Below, one piece after another: positions 37,020-46,072 of a DNA stretch of 64,000 bases. A model generated the notes under the pieces. It saw nothing but the letters and a program-made list of their open reading frames with translations. It did no database searches and was not told where the DNA came from. The stretch's first letter is position 1. Every line of letters begins with the position of its first letter. Source of the DNA: Hyphomonas sp. (GTDB taxonomy: Bacteria; Pseudomonadota; Alphaproteobacteria; Caulobacterales; Hyphomonadaceae); assembly GCA_020638455.1 (NCBI GenBank), contig JACKIK010000003.1, positions 496,001 through 560,000 on the forward strand, written 5' to 3'. The position numbers and the translations under genes were made by a program.

Positions 37020-37814
37020 ATGTCCGCAGCCATGCCCTCCGCCACCCGCCATGACGGTAACGCACTCGGCAAGTTCCTCCGCTCGCGCCGCGAGGCGATC
37101 CGCCCGGAAAGCCTCGGCCTGCCCCCCAACGGGCGGCGCCGCACACCGGGCCTCCGCCGCGACGAAGTGGCGGAACTCGCCGATATCAGCGTCGACTGGT
37201 ACATCCGCCTCGAACAGGGCCGGCCGGTCAGCCCCTCGCGCAAGACGGTAGACGCCATCGCCGCCGCCCTCCGCCTCGACCCGGTGGAGACCGCTCACCT
37301 CTACGCACTCACGGGCATCGCCCCGCTTCGGAAAGCGGCGGAGGACGCCGCGCCGCCCGCCGTGCAACGCATGATCGGACGCCTTGCCCAACCCGCCTAT
37401 ATCACCAACCGCCTCGGAGACGTGATTTACTGGAATGAAGGGGCAGACCGCTTCTTCGGCTTCAGCGAACATTCTGGCGAGGACCGGAACGTCTACGCGG
37501 GCATGTTCCTTCGCCCCGCCTCGCGCAGCCTGTTCGGCACGGGGTGGGCAGCGGAAGCAAAACGCATGCTGGCGGAGTTCCGCCCCGTCTATGATGTCAA
37601 CGCGTCCGACCCACGCTTCGTGCGCCTCGTCGGGCGGCTGCAGGCAGGTAGCGCCGACTTTGCGAAATGGTGGGACGCACACGACATCAAGGCGGGCGGT
37701 GCCGGCCGCAAGACGCTCTACCCGTCACAAGGCAGCCCAGTGAAATACGAGTACGTCGCCCTTCAGGTTCGCGAAAACCCGGACCTGAAAGTGGTCATCT
37801 ATTCCGAGGCCTGA
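37020..37814 (+). CDS. HTH regulator with MmyB-like ligand-binding domain
   Basis: A 264-residue regulator. The N-terminal XRE-type helix-turn-helix (about 12-75) has the distinctive GRRRTPGLRRDEVAELADIS and DWYIRLEQGRPVSPS motifs. The rest is the MmyB-like PAS-related domain, recognisable from VIYWNEGADRFFG and NVYAGMFLRPASRSLFG. Members usually repress a neighbouring oxidoreductase or isomerase gene and respond to a small ligand. The divergent tautomerase is therefore the likely target. The 3' end overlaps a convergent lipoprotein gene by 16 bp. Confidence 0.88.
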   Translation: MSAAMPSATRHDGNALGKFLRSRREAIRPESLGLPPNGRRRTPGLRRDEVAELADISVDWYIRLEQGRPVSPSRKTVDAIAAALRLDPVETAHLYALTGIAPLRKAAEDAAPPAVQRMIGRLAQPAYITNRLGDVIYWNEGADRFFGFSEHSGEDRNVYAGMFLRPASRSLFGTGWAAEAKRMLAEFRPVYDVNASDPRFVRLVGRLQAGSADFAKWWDAHDIKAGGAGRKTLYPSQGSPVKYEYVALQVRENPDLKVVIYSEA

Positions 37815-38443
37815 TCGGGGCGACAACTGAACGTGTACGCCTCGGCATAGGGTCGATCGAAGCAATTGATGAACCCCTCGACCACATCCAGATTCAAAGG
37901 CCATCTGGGCTGCGGATAGTCCGGATATTTCTCTTTGAATTTGGCGACACCTTCCCGGAAGCTATCCGGTTCAGGCTCCGCAGCAAGGCGGTCTCGGGCA
38001 ACTTCGAGCGCTTCAAGATCGTGTAACATGAAAGCGAGTTCCGCCTCGTGGTAGGTGCGCATCGGTGGGTCATCCGTGCGAAATTCGATCAGCCTGCGGG
38101 CAATCGCAATCGCTGCGTCCGCTTCCCCTGAAGACGCCCGCAACTGGAATTCATGATGCAACAGGCCGGCTTCTTCGTCCGCCGACAGGCCGTCCTTGCT
38201 CGTTCGATAAAGGGCCAGCAGGTCTGCCCCTGCCAACTCGCAACCCGGAACGTTGCCGATCAGGCGCCAACCAGCATCCGGGGTCGAGTTGAAAGTCTCG
38301 ACGTCCAACGCCAGCATGGCGTCGCGGTCATAAGCGCAACGAGGAACAGGCGCTTCCGACACCCGGTCCTCCCGCCCGACCTCCGGCACCTGCTGGCACG
38401 CGGCGGTGCCAAGCAAGGTCAGCAAGATCAGGCCCCCGCGCAT
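37799..38443 (-). CDS. predicted lipoprotein of unknown function
   Basis: A 214-residue protein with a short signal peptide ending in a lipobox (GTAACQQ), so probably lipid-anchored. The rest is mostly helical and acidic, with LSADEEAGLLHHEFQLRASSG and EAELAFMLHDLEALEVARDRL resembling helical-repeat segments. Cysteines occur at RCAYDRD, GCELAG, INCFDR and FSCRP, suggesting disulfides in the periplasm. I do not recognise the family. The ATG overlaps the stop of the aminopeptidase gene by 1 bp (TGATG), so the pair is coupled. Confidence 0.7.
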   Translation of the reverse strand: MRGGLILLTLLGTAACQQVPEVGREDRVSEAPVPRCAYDRDAMLALDVETFNSTPDAGWRLIGNVPGCELAGADLLALYRTSKDGLSADEEAGLLHHEFQLRASSGEADAAIAIARRLIEFRTDDPPMRTYHEAELAFMLHDLEALEVARDRLAAEPEPDSFREGVAKFKEKYPDYPQPRWPLNLDVVEGFINCFDRPYAEAYTFSCRPDQASE

Positions 38444-40254
38444 CAGATCCGCGCGGTCGCGTCTTTCAGCCAGGCTTTCACGTTGTCCGGCAGCTTGCGG
38501 TTCAAGAGCTTCCAGACGCGCTTGTGATATTCGTTGACATACTTTCGCTCGTCCTTCGACAGCAGCTTCACGTCGATCAGGTCGCGTGCGAGCGGGGCAA
38601 AGGTGAGGCACTCGAAGCCCAGCATGTCGATCTCACCGCCCTCGATCGGTGCGGGCGGCGTCACATATTGCAGGTTCTCGATGCGGATGCCGTACTGGCC
38701 TTCGCGATAGTAGCCGGGCTCGTTCGAGACGATCATGCCGGGCGCCAGCGGCACAGCATTCCACGGCTTGGCAATCCGGTGCGGGCCTTCGTGCACGCCA
38801 AGGTACACGCCGACGCCATGGCCCGTGCCGTGCTGGTAGTCGAGCCCGGCCTGCCACAGCGGATGACGTGCCAGTACGTCGAGATGCGTGCCGGTCGTGC
38901 CGAGCGGGAAGCGCACGGTGGCAAGCGCGATATGGCCCTTCAGCACCAGCGTGTAGTGACGGCGCATGTCGGCCGTCGGCTCTCCGATCGGCACGGTGCG
39001 GGTCACATCTGTCGTCCCGTCCGGATACTGACCGCCGGAATCGATGAGGTACAGCGAGCCGCGCTCCAGCGTGCGGTCGGACGCTGTGGACACGCGGTAA
39101 TGCGGCAGTGCGCCATGCTCCACCGCGCCCGAGATCGACGGGAAGGACAAGTCCGCAAGCCCATCGACCGCTTCGCGGAAGTTCTCGAGCTTGATCGCGG
39201 CTTCGATCTCCGTGACCTTGCCGCTCTGCGCTTCGGTGGCGAGCCAGTGGAGGAATTTGGTCAGCGCCACGCCGTCGCGGATGTGCGCGGCCGTCGTGCC
39301 CCTGATCTCCGCTTCGTTCTTGCAGGCGCGCGGCAGGGCGACCGGGTCGCGCTGGCGCACGATCTTCCCGCCGGCGGCTTCCACCTTGTCGAAGAACCAG
39401 GCCGAGGCCAGGTCCGGATCAAGGCTGACCGTCTTGCCGGCAAGCTCGCCCAGCCCCTGCTCCACTTCCGACAATGGACGGACGGTGACGGTATTGCCGA
39501 GGTGCTTGCGCAGTTTCGGCGAGACTTTCACCTCGTCGAGGAAGAGATCGGCCGTACCATCCCTGAAGAGGATCGCCCGGCCAAGCGGCAGCGGCGTGCA
39601 GGAAACGTCCCCGCCGCGGATGTTGAACGCCCAGGCGAGCGAAGCCGGCGAAGTCAGCACGGCGGCATCGACGCCCGCCGCCTCCAGCGCCTTGCCGATC
39701 TCGGCGCGCTTGTCGTCATGCGCGACGCCGGCATATTTCACGTTGTGCGGCACGACCTCCGCCGTCGGCTGCGGCGGACGGCCCTGCCAGGCCTTGTCGA
39801 TCGGGTTCTCTTCGACCGCGACCAGTTTCGCCCCGGCGGCATCGGCGGCCGATTTCAGCGCCGTCACATCGTTCGGGCTCATCAGGCGCGGATCGTAGCC
39901 GACGGTCTTGCCCGAGAGCTTCTGCTTCGCCAGCCATCCGAAGGCGCCGGGATCCGGAATGCCCTGACGCTCCCACAGTTCCGGCGCGGTCTGGTCGGCC
40001 GCCTGCAGCGTATAGCGCCCGTCCGCGAAGATCACCGCCCTGTCTGCAAACACGAAGGCCGAACCGAACGAACCGGTAAAGCCCGACACCCAGGCAAGTC
40101 GCTCATTCGCATCCGGCAGGTATTCGTTCTGGTACTCGTCGTCATGCGGCACGTAGAAGCCGTCGAGACCCAGCTGGACAAGCTCCTTGCGGAGCAGCGG
40201 AAGGTGCGCGCGGCCGTCCTGCGGACCGCCCTTGATATCGAATGTCTGTCTCAT
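38443..40254 (-). CDS. Xaa-Pro aminopeptidase (M24B, long form)
   Basis: A 603-residue metallopeptidase that removes N-terminal residues before proline. Two creatinase-like N-terminal domains (about 1-310) precede the pita-bread catalytic domain. The metal ligands are visible: the two aspartates in LIDSGGQYPDGTTDVTRTV, the histidine in GTGHGVGVYLGVHEGPH, and glutamates in SNEPGYYREGQYGIRIENL. The three-domain length matches eukaryote-like APP1 enzymes, probably cytoplasmic since there is no signal peptide. It heads an operon with a lipoprotein gene. Confidence 0.95.
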   Translation of the reverse strand: MRQTFDIKGGPQDGRAHLPLLRKELVQLGLDGFYVPHDDEYQNEYLPDANERLAWVSGFTGSFGSAFVFADRAVIFADGRYTLQAADQTAPELWERQGIPDPGAFGWLAKQKLSGKTVGYDPRLMSPNDVTALKSAADAAGAKLVAVEENPIDKAWQGRPPQPTAEVVPHNVKYAGVAHDDKRAEIGKALEAAGVDAAVLTSPASLAWAFNIRGGDVSCTPLPLGRAILFRDGTADLFLDEVKVSPKLRKHLGNTVTVRPLSEVEQGLGELAGKTVSLDPDLASAWFFDKVEAAGGKIVRQRDPVALPRACKNEAEIRGTTAAHIRDGVALTKFLHWLATEAQSGKVTEIEAAIKLENFREAVDGLADLSFPSISGAVEHGALPHYRVSTASDRTLERGSLYLIDSGGQYPDGTTDVTRTVPIGEPTADMRRHYTLVLKGHIALATVRFPLGTTGTHLDVLARHPLWQAGLDYQHGTGHGVGVYLGVHEGPHRIAKPWNAVPLAPGMIVSNEPGYYREGQYGIRIENLQYVTPPAPIEGGEIDMLGFECLTFAPLARDLIDVKLLSKDERKYVNEYHKRVWKLLNRKLPDNVKAWLKDATARI

Positions 40255-40412
40255 GTTCGACTCTTACCGCCCAGCCCCATGCGTGGAAAGCGTCTTTCAG
40301 CTATGCGAAAATGCATGAAAATTGCAGGTTTCTTCCCTCTTTTTTGTTTACCTCTCTGCCCCATATAGCGCGTCCACGAACAAATTGTGCGCCGCACAAG
40401 AGGGACAAGAAA

Positions 40413-40601
40413 ATGAACACCGAAACCATCACCGCCGTCCGCAGCGAAAGCCAGACCGCCGCCACTGCCGAACGCCAGCCGGAAGTCAACGAAATCACCC
40501 GTGCCATCATCGCTGGCGAGCCAGTGCAGATGTCTGTCGGGCGTCCGAACATCCTCGCTCGCCGCAAGGCTCGCTGGGCCCGCCGCGCAGCCCACGGCTG
40601 A
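40413..40601 (+). CDS. small basic-tailed protein of unknown function
   Basis: A 62-residue protein. The N-terminal half is polar and acidic (TETITAVRSESQTAATAERQPEVNE would be its first stretch; key features are Thr, Glu and Ala), followed by ITRAIIAGEPVQM and a strongly basic, tryptophan-containing tail (ILARRKARWARRAAHG). AGGGACAAG upstream of the ATG is a fair ribosome binding site. Amino-acid use is ordered rather than random, and the 158 bp region before it (40255-40412) has an AT-rich stretch fit for a promoter. I do not recognise it. The tail could bind nucleic acid or membranes. Confidence 0.55.
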   Translation: MNTETITAVRSESQTAATAERQPEVNEITRAIIAGEPVQMSVGRPNILARRKARWARRAAHG

Positions 40602-40607
40602 GACGGA

Positions 40608-41657
40608 TCAGTCCAGTTCCGCAGCGCAGGCGTTGAACCGGTCCTGGCCCCCAAACCGTTCGAGCGCGGCCTTCCCGGCCGCCTCGATCCGCTCCGGCGT
40701 GTAGGGTGGCTTCATCGGCGCGCCGGTGAACACCAGTGTCAGGACGTTCCGGGCGCCGTATCCGTAGACCTCCTTGCGGGTCTTCGGATTTGTGGCTTTC
40801 CCGGTCAGGGCGCGGGAAACGTAGACCGAGCCTTCGCCGAGGCCCCAACTCGGACCGATGTCACCGACAATCGCAAATGTCTGCCGCCCGGACGCCGGGT
40901 CCATGACCAGGGCGAGGTCGCCGACATCCACGCCATTGCCGCTGAAATTCGCCCCGCGGGGTCGGATAATGAACGGCAGATCCAGCGAATTGAGGTAGCG
41001 GCCCTGGTCGCACCGGCCGCGTGACGGGTCTGCCAGCTGCGACGTGGTCGAAACGAAATAGCCCTTGTAGGCCGGATCGTCATTAATGCACGGCTGGTGG
41101 CGTCCCTCTCCCGTATCCGATTTCGTCGCGATGCCGTAGAAATTGACGATCGGGCTGTCCGCGCCTGTCCAGCCAGCGTCGCGGGCCTGCGCGAAATAAT
41201 CGATCAGCTTCTTGCACTGCGAATAATCGACTTCTTCGGGCGCCGCGATGTCCACGCCATTGCACACTGTATTGATCGCAAGGCCACTGCTGCCCCACGG
41301 GTCGTCTGGATGGTATGAGGTCGGCGCGCCATCCGTATTGACGGCGTAGTCCGACCGGAACATCAGGCCGTCTTCGCCAAAGATCACCCGGCGCGTCCCG
41401 TCATTCCGCGTCACATGGTCGAATGACCCATTAAGGGCGCAAGAAGCGGGTTCGGGGTCCGCCGCAGTCGCCGGTGCGGCCGGCTGGGCCGGCGCATCCA
41501 TCGCGGCAGCTGGTTCTGCCGCACTTGCCGAAGCTGGTTCAGGCACTGCGTCTGCGGCGGCCTGGGGTGCCGGCTCCGGCGCAATTGCTCCATCCTGTAC
41601 GCAAGCGGCGAGCAGGATGGCAGCCACCGTGACTGCGGCAGAACCTGTCCTGAACAT
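40608..41657 (-). CDS. GH75 chitosanase-like lipoprotein
   Basis: A 349-residue exported protein. A signal ending in LLAACVQDG suggests lipid anchoring; an Ala/Pro/Glu-rich linker (about 25-75) follows; then a single domain to the end. The domain resembles glycoside hydrolase family 75: FGEDGLMFRSDYAVNTDGAPTSYHPDD, LPFIIRPRG, DVGDLALVMDPASG and FAIVGDIGPSWGLGEGSVYVSR reproduce the order of conserved family blocks. Activity on chitosan or another glycan is not certain. The start follows a GGAGAG about 5 bp upstream; a start five codons earlier is possible. Confidence 0.65.
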   Translation of the reverse strand: MFRTGSAAVTVAAILLAACVQDGAIAPEPAPQAAADAVPEPASASAAEPAAAMDAPAQPAAPATAADPEPASCALNGSFDHVTRNDGTRRVIFGEDGLMFRSDYAVNTDGAPTSYHPDDPWGSSGLAINTVCNGVDIAAPEEVDYSQCKKLIDYFAQARDAGWTGADSPIVNFYGIATKSDTGEGRHQPCINDDPAYKGYFVSTTSQLADPSRGRCDQGRYLNSLDLPFIIRPRGANFSGNGVDVGDLALVMDPASGRQTFAIVGDIGPSWGLGEGSVYVSRALTGKATNPKTRKEVYGYGARNVLTLVFTGAPMKPPYTPERIEAAGKAALERFGGQDRFNACAAELD

Positions 41658-41755
41658 GCTCTCCTCTCCCACTCCCGTTTGACGGGAATGGATATCATGG
41701 ATTGCTGTCGCTGTGTCGGAAATGATCCGGTTTCCCGGCCGCTTGCGTGCGCGGA

Positions 41756-42613
41756 TCAGCCCGGCTGCCGCATCACCAGCGTCGACCAGCCATCCTTGCG
41801 GATGCGACGCTGGAACAGGAGGCCGTGGCCCTCGAAGGCTTGCCTCACCTGTCCCGCCTGATGATGCAGCAGGCCCGACAGGATCACCGTGCCGCCCGGC
41901 GCGGTGAGCCTGGCAATTTCCGGCGCAAGCCCGATCAGCGGCTTCATCAGGATGTTGGCGAACACCGTGTCATAGGGCGCCGAACGGCGGATGCGCGGAG
42001 CGTTCGCCCCGGTGACATGCAGCGCGGTGAAACCCGAGACATCGTTCTTCTTCGCATTCTCGTTCGCCACGACGACGCTGTCGAAATCTATGTCCGTGCC
42101 AAGCGCCATGGTCGCACCGGCCTTCAGCGCCGCGATCGCCAGTACGCCTGACCCTGTGCCAAGGTCCAGTACCCGGCCGATGGCGCGCCGGCGGCGTACC
42201 TCGTCCAGCGCCAGCAGGCAGCCCAGCGTCGTGCCGTGATGCCCTGTACCGAAAGCGGGCCCCGCCTCGATCAGCACGGCGATCTTCCCCGGCGCATGTT
42301 TCGCGATGGCATGGCTGCCTGCCACGAAGAACGGCCCGGCCGAAACCGGCGGCAGGCCCTCCAGCGACAGAGTCACCCAGTCGCGCTCTGCCACCTTTTC
42401 GATTCGGGGATTGAGGCCAGGGCTGGTCCCTTCAACGATGGCGACACAGGCGTCCGCATCTTCCTGCGTCTCCGCAAAGGCATCGAGCCGCCAGACCCCC
42501 CGTCCGTCTTCCTTGCAGTCAACCGCGCCCGCCGGCGACGGATCCGCCCAGGCGAGCGCATCCCATGCCGCTTCCACCGGCGCCCGCGCGCCCTTTGCCG
42601 AAATCTGGTACAT
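41756..42613 (-). CDS. prmA: ribosomal protein L11 methyltransferase-like enzyme
   Basis: A 285-residue class I methyltransferase of the PrmA type, which methylates ribosomal protein L11. The SAM site is VLDLGTGSGVLAIAALKAGA with the acidic follow-up GTDIDFDSVVVANEN; the catalytic motif is VFANILMKPLIGLAP, where PrmA enzymes have N-I-L. An upstream segment PAFGTGHHGTTLGCL matches the PrmA signature. I placed the start at MYQISAK, since residues before it look unrelated. The 205 bp upstream gap (42614-42818) shows no clear element. Confidence 0.88.
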   Translation of the reverse strand: MYQISAKGARAPVEAAWDALAWADPSPAGAVDCKEDGRGVWRLDAFAETQEDADACVAIVEGTSPGLNPRIEKVAERDWVTLSLEGLPPVSAGPFFVAGSHAIAKHAPGKIAVLIEAGPAFGTGHHGTTLGCLLALDEVRRRRAIGRVLDLGTGSGVLAIAALKAGATMALGTDIDFDSVVVANENAKKNDVSGFTALHVTGANAPRIRRSAPYDTVFANILMKPLIGLAPEIARLTAPGGTVILSGLLHHQAGQVRQAFEGHGLLFQRRIRKDGWSTLVMRQPG

Positions 42614-42818
42614 GGCCGCGGCGCTTAGCAGGTCACTGCCGCGAAAGAAAGCCACCCCGGCCACGCCGCTCCTGCTTCGGGTCCGTCCCTGTCAACGCAT
42701 GCCATGCCCGCCATTCAGAAAGGAAAAAACAACGGCGATTCCCCGCCGAAGACTGACAGCCGGCAAAATCCGGTGCAAAACCTCACGGCAGACCCGCAAT
42801 GCGCGTGAAGGAAAGACC

Positions 42819-43655
42819 GTGCAACCTGACAGCATCGTCAAACGCTACAGGCGCCCCTGGCTGTTCTTCGGAATATCGCTCGTCGTTCCGTGGGCTTTCT
42901 GGTTCGTCGCCGGCGCGGTCAGCTATCAGGACTGGAGCGGTGGGAAGCAGGTCATCGCCGCCAGCCTGCTCGCCCTGCTGGGATTGCTCGCGCCGCTGGC
43001 AACGGCGCTCGCCCTCACGGCGGGCCAGCCGGATCTGCGCCGTGATGTGGCGCGGCGGCTCTTCACGCTTCGCGGCGTTACGCCCTTCTATGCGGCCGTT
43101 GCCGCATTTCTCATGCTTGCAAGCATCCTTGCTGCTCAGGCCGTATCGGTCCTGTTCGGCTACAGCACCGACCAGTTCCGGCTTGCAGGCCATTTCTCAT
43201 TCACCTCCGGCGTCCTGCCGGTCTGGTTCCTGCTGGTGGCGGCGCCGGTCATCGAGGAACTTGCCTGGCACGCCTACGGCACAGACGCGCTCCGGAGCCG
43301 CTTCAGCCTTTTCAGCACCTGCATGATGTTCAGCGCATATTGGGCGATCTGGCATATGCCGCTGGCGTCGATAAAGGACTACTATCACAGCCATCTTGTG
43401 CAGGGCGGCCTGCTGTATACGGCCAATTTTCTCATCAGCGTCTTTCCATTCGTGATCCTGATGAACTGGCTCTACTACAAGACACACCGCAACATCCTCA
43501 TCGCATGCGTGTTCCATGTGACTGCGGGCTACTTCAACGAGATTTTCGCCACACATCCGGACAGCAAGGTCATTCAGACCGGCTTGCTGGTTCTTCTCTC
43601 GGCATTCGTCGTGTTGCGTGAGCGGCGGTTCTTCTTTGACCGGACGATCGAGTAG
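42819..43655 (+). CDS. CPBP-family intramembrane metalloprotease
   Basis: A 278-residue membrane protein with about seven or eight helices. The CAAX/CPBP motifs are present: EELAWHAYGTD (glutamate pair of motif 1), WAIWHMPLA (motif 2 histidine) and HVTAGYFNE (motif 3 histidine). These proteins act as proteases in membranes; in bacteria their targets are mostly unknown. The start is GTG at 42819, supported by GAAGGAAA 6 bp upstream; longer in-frame sequence upstream is non-coding in character. Convergent with the M49-like gene. Confidence 0.88.
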   Translation: MQPDSIVKRYRRPWLFFGISLVVPWAFWFVAGAVSYQDWSGGKQVIAASLLALLGLLAPLATALALTAGQPDLRRDVARRLFTLRGVTPFYAAVAAFLMLASILAAQAVSVLFGYSTDQFRLAGHFSFTSGVLPVWFLLVAAPVIEELAWHAYGTDALRSRFSLFSTCMMFSAYWAIWHMPLASIKDYYHSHLVQGGLLYTANFLISVFPFVILMNWLYYKTHRNILIACVFHVTAGYFNEIFATHPDSKVIQTGLLVLLSAFVVLRERRFFFDRTIE

Positions 43656-43746
43656 AGCGGCCCGCGCCGGGCCAGCCAGCCCCTTGAATCAGAAGGGCGG
43701 CCGCCTTCGCCGCCGCCCCGCCGTTTGGATCACATCATAGCTGGTC

Positions 43747-45480
43747 TCAGAGCTTGTCCTTGTAGACCGGCTGGATGTCCACCGGGATATCGGTCATCGT
43801 GCCGATCACGTGCTCGGCCGCCGCGTCGACCTGGCCGTACTGGTCGAGGAAGGCCTTGGCGGTGTCATAGTCGCCGTCGCCCTCGATGGTAACGAATTTC
43901 GCCGTCAGCGAGCGGATGGCCTCCTCCAGCTTCGCAAAGTCGACGCGGTATTTCCCGGTCGCCTTATCCACAGTGAAGGCGCCCTGTTCCTTGTACCAGC
44001 TGTACTGGATCGCGGCGCCCTTTCCGTGTGCCTCGCCCGTACCGAAGCGGATCGCGCGGAAGATGCCGGTGAAATAGGTGGCGAGGAAATTCTCCTTCTC
44101 CGCCGCAGGCAGTTCATTGCGCTGCATCATGTAGAGGATGTTCCAGGCCCCCATCACGTCGGCCTTGCCTTCCTCGATGCTGGAATACAGCTCCTTCAGC
44201 TCGGCATTGACGGTCGTCTCCTCGCCATTCTTCGTGATCGTTCCCGGCCCGAGGCTGTGCGAGAGTTCGTGGAACAGTGTCTCGGCGCCCATGTATTTCT
44301 GCATCAGCATCGGCGCCTGGTCGTCCACCAGCACATGCTCCGCCATCGGCTGCAGGATGCGCTCGAACTTCGCGCCCATCACATTGTTCAGCAGCACCTT
44401 CTTGGCGCCCTTTGCCTCGCGCACCCGCTCGTCGTTCGGCAGGTTGAAGGCGATGGTCTGCACGCCCGGCACGTTATCGCCGCCGCCATGCACCTGGTTC
44501 ACCACGGCAATCGGCGATTCAAAACCGCGCTTGAAATTCTTGTAGCTGTCCGGAACCGGAAGGTTGCCTTCCATGTCGCGCAGCATGCCCTTGTATTTGT
44601 CGAGCGCCGCACTCTCGGCCGGGTCCTTGATCGTGACGAAGGCCTCGAACGCCGTCTTGTAGCCATAGAGACCATCCGTATACACCTCATACGGGCCGAT
44701 CGCGACCTCGATGGGCCCGTCGAGGTCCATCCATGCCATCTCGGACTCGAAATAGTCATCCGACAGGAAAGCGTCGGCACGCAGGGTGAGGAATGTCTTC
44801 AGGCTCTCATTGGTCGTGATCGCCGCCGCTTGACGCAGCAGGCCGGCAGCTGGCACCAGCCATTCGGCATAGGCCTCATGGTACGGCACAGCCTTCAGGC
44901 CGCCATCATCGGTGCGCTCGATCACAGTGTAGCCGCTGATGAAGGCTTCCTTGTCCTCCGGATGCGCCGCGATCCAGCCCTCGAATTCCTCCTTCGACAT
45001 GTCGGCAGGATAGAAGGCCGCCCCGGCCGGGCGATCTTCCGAACCGTAGAAGGGTTTGTCATGGTCCAGCATGTCCCAGGGGCCATAGTAGAGATCATAC
45101 AGGTTGAGCAGGAGGTCCTTGTCCGGCGATGAGGTCGCGGCGATTTCGGCGCGCAGTTCGTCCGTGCCGGCGTTAACCTGGTGCTTGTAGATCTCGCTCA
45201 TCAGGTTCGCGGCCTGGTTCAGCAGGTCCACCACCTGCACTTCTTCCGGCGTCAGGAAAGAGGTGTCCGGCGCCATGTCGATCTTCGCGATCTGCGCACG
45301 CATGGCGACGAGGTGATCATGGCTCGCCACGGGAATGGCCTTCTGCTCCGGCGCCGGGCCGGCATCCGGTATGATCTGAGGCTCGTTCAGGTCGACCGGA
45401 TAATCGGTCGCCGGGCTGGTGCAGGCCGCCAGCAGCGCTGCAAGGCAGGCCGAAGCGAAGAGAGATCTGGAACGGGTCAT
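43747..45480 (-). CDS. M49-like zinc dipeptidyl-peptidase III relative, lipoprotein
   Basis: A 577-residue exported peptidase. The signal peptide ends in LLAACTS, a lipobox. The zinc site is HELSHSLG, with the third ligand in EEGKADVMGAWN about 50 residues later. That spacing matches dipeptidyl-peptidase III (M49), but M49 proper has the longer HExxGH motif, so this belongs to a divergent bacterial branch. Cleavage of short peptides in the periplasm is inference. The gene stands alone, between two genes on the other strand. The 235 bp upstream region (45481-45715) holds a GC hairpin near 45588-45602 and an AT-rich stretch ahead of the TM2 gene. Confidence 0.82.
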   Translation of the reverse strand: MTRSRSLFASACLAALLAACTSPATDYPVDLNEPQIIPDAGPAPEQKAIPVASHDHLVAMRAQIAKIDMAPDTSFLTPEEVQVVDLLNQAANLMSEIYKHQVNAGTDELRAEIAATSSPDKDLLLNLYDLYYGPWDMLDHDKPFYGSEDRPAGAAFYPADMSKEEFEGWIAAHPEDKEAFISGYTVIERTDDGGLKAVPYHEAYAEWLVPAAGLLRQAAAITTNESLKTFLTLRADAFLSDDYFESEMAWMDLDGPIEVAIGPYEVYTDGLYGYKTAFEAFVTIKDPAESAALDKYKGMLRDMEGNLPVPDSYKNFKRGFESPIAVVNQVHGGGDNVPGVQTIAFNLPNDERVREAKGAKKVLLNNVMGAKFERILQPMAEHVLVDDQAPMLMQKYMGAETLFHELSHSLGPGTITKNGEETTVNAELKELYSSIEEGKADVMGAWNILYMMQRNELPAAEKENFLATYFTGIFRAIRFGTGEAHGKGAAIQYSWYKEQGAFTVDKATGKYRVDFAKLEEAIRSLTAKFVTIEGDGDYDTAKAFLDQYGQVDAAAEHVIGTMTDIPVDIQPVYKDKL

Positions 45481-45715
45481 GTCGGGAGTCCTCCTGTCGG
45501 GGCGCACCGTCCCTGGGCGCTGCCCCAAATGAATTTGGCCGCAACCTACGCCAGCCTCACCCGGCAATGAAAGCCCCCAAGTCAGCCCGCCCGGCGGGCA
45601 AATGGCCCCAACCTTTCCGCCGCCCGATCAAAAAAAATGCCTTCCGGCCTCTCCGCCTCTGGAAATCACCGCAAAACTGCATATATTGTTTTTCGATAAG
45701 AAGGAGTATCGGGCC

Positions 45716-46009
45716 ATGAGCCTTTCGACGAATGACATGATCTATATCGAGCAGCGCGTCGCAAACGAGAAGAAAAGCGCCGGCGCCGCCTATCTGCTCT
45801 GGTTCTTCCTCGGCTTCGTCTCGGCGCACCGCTTCTATCTCGGCAAGTGGGGCACCGCGATCCTGCAGATCATCTCCTATTTCTTCCTCATCGGCTTTGT
45901 CTGGTGGTTCCTCGACTTCTTCCTGATCCCCTCGATCATCGAGGACGATCTCGACGACAAGCGCGCCCGCCTTGGCAGCTATCTCAGCCACCGCGACTAC
46001 GCCTGGTAA
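45716..46009 (+). CDS. TM2 domain membrane protein
   Basis: A 97-residue protein. A soluble N-terminal segment of about 23 residues precedes a TM2 domain: two helices (about 24-44 and 47-72) joined by the short SAHRFYLGKWGTA turn, which is the hallmark of the family (G-x-H-x-F-Y-L-G). The tail is charged. Function of bacterial TM2 proteins is not established. The ATG follows AAGGAG 13 bp upstream, somewhat far. A strong terminator lies 25 bp after the stop. Confidence 0.85.
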   Translation: MSLSTNDMIYIEQRVANEKKSAGAAYLLWFFLGFVSAHRFYLGKWGTAILQIISYFFLIGFVWWFLDFFLIPSIIEDDLDDKRARLGSYLSHRDYAW

Positions 46010-46033
46010 GGTCGCCAATCCGCAATTCCTCAG

Positions 46034-46069
46034 GCAGGCAGGAAGGCACGCCCTTCCCTGCCTGCTTTT
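46034..46069 (+). terminator. intrinsic terminator of the TM2 gene
   Basis: GCAGGCAGGAAGG (46034-46046) pairs with CCTTCCCTGCCTGC (46052-46065), leaving one bulged base, a 5-nt loop and a TTTT run. It ends the TM2 transcript just before the next promoter. Confidence 0.88.
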
Positions 46070-46072
46070 CGT

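Noticed and set aside
43690..43725. Terminator between the CPBP and M49-like genes
   Set aside because: The GC-rich GGGCGGC/GCCGCC repeats do not form a clean stem followed by a T-run on either strand.
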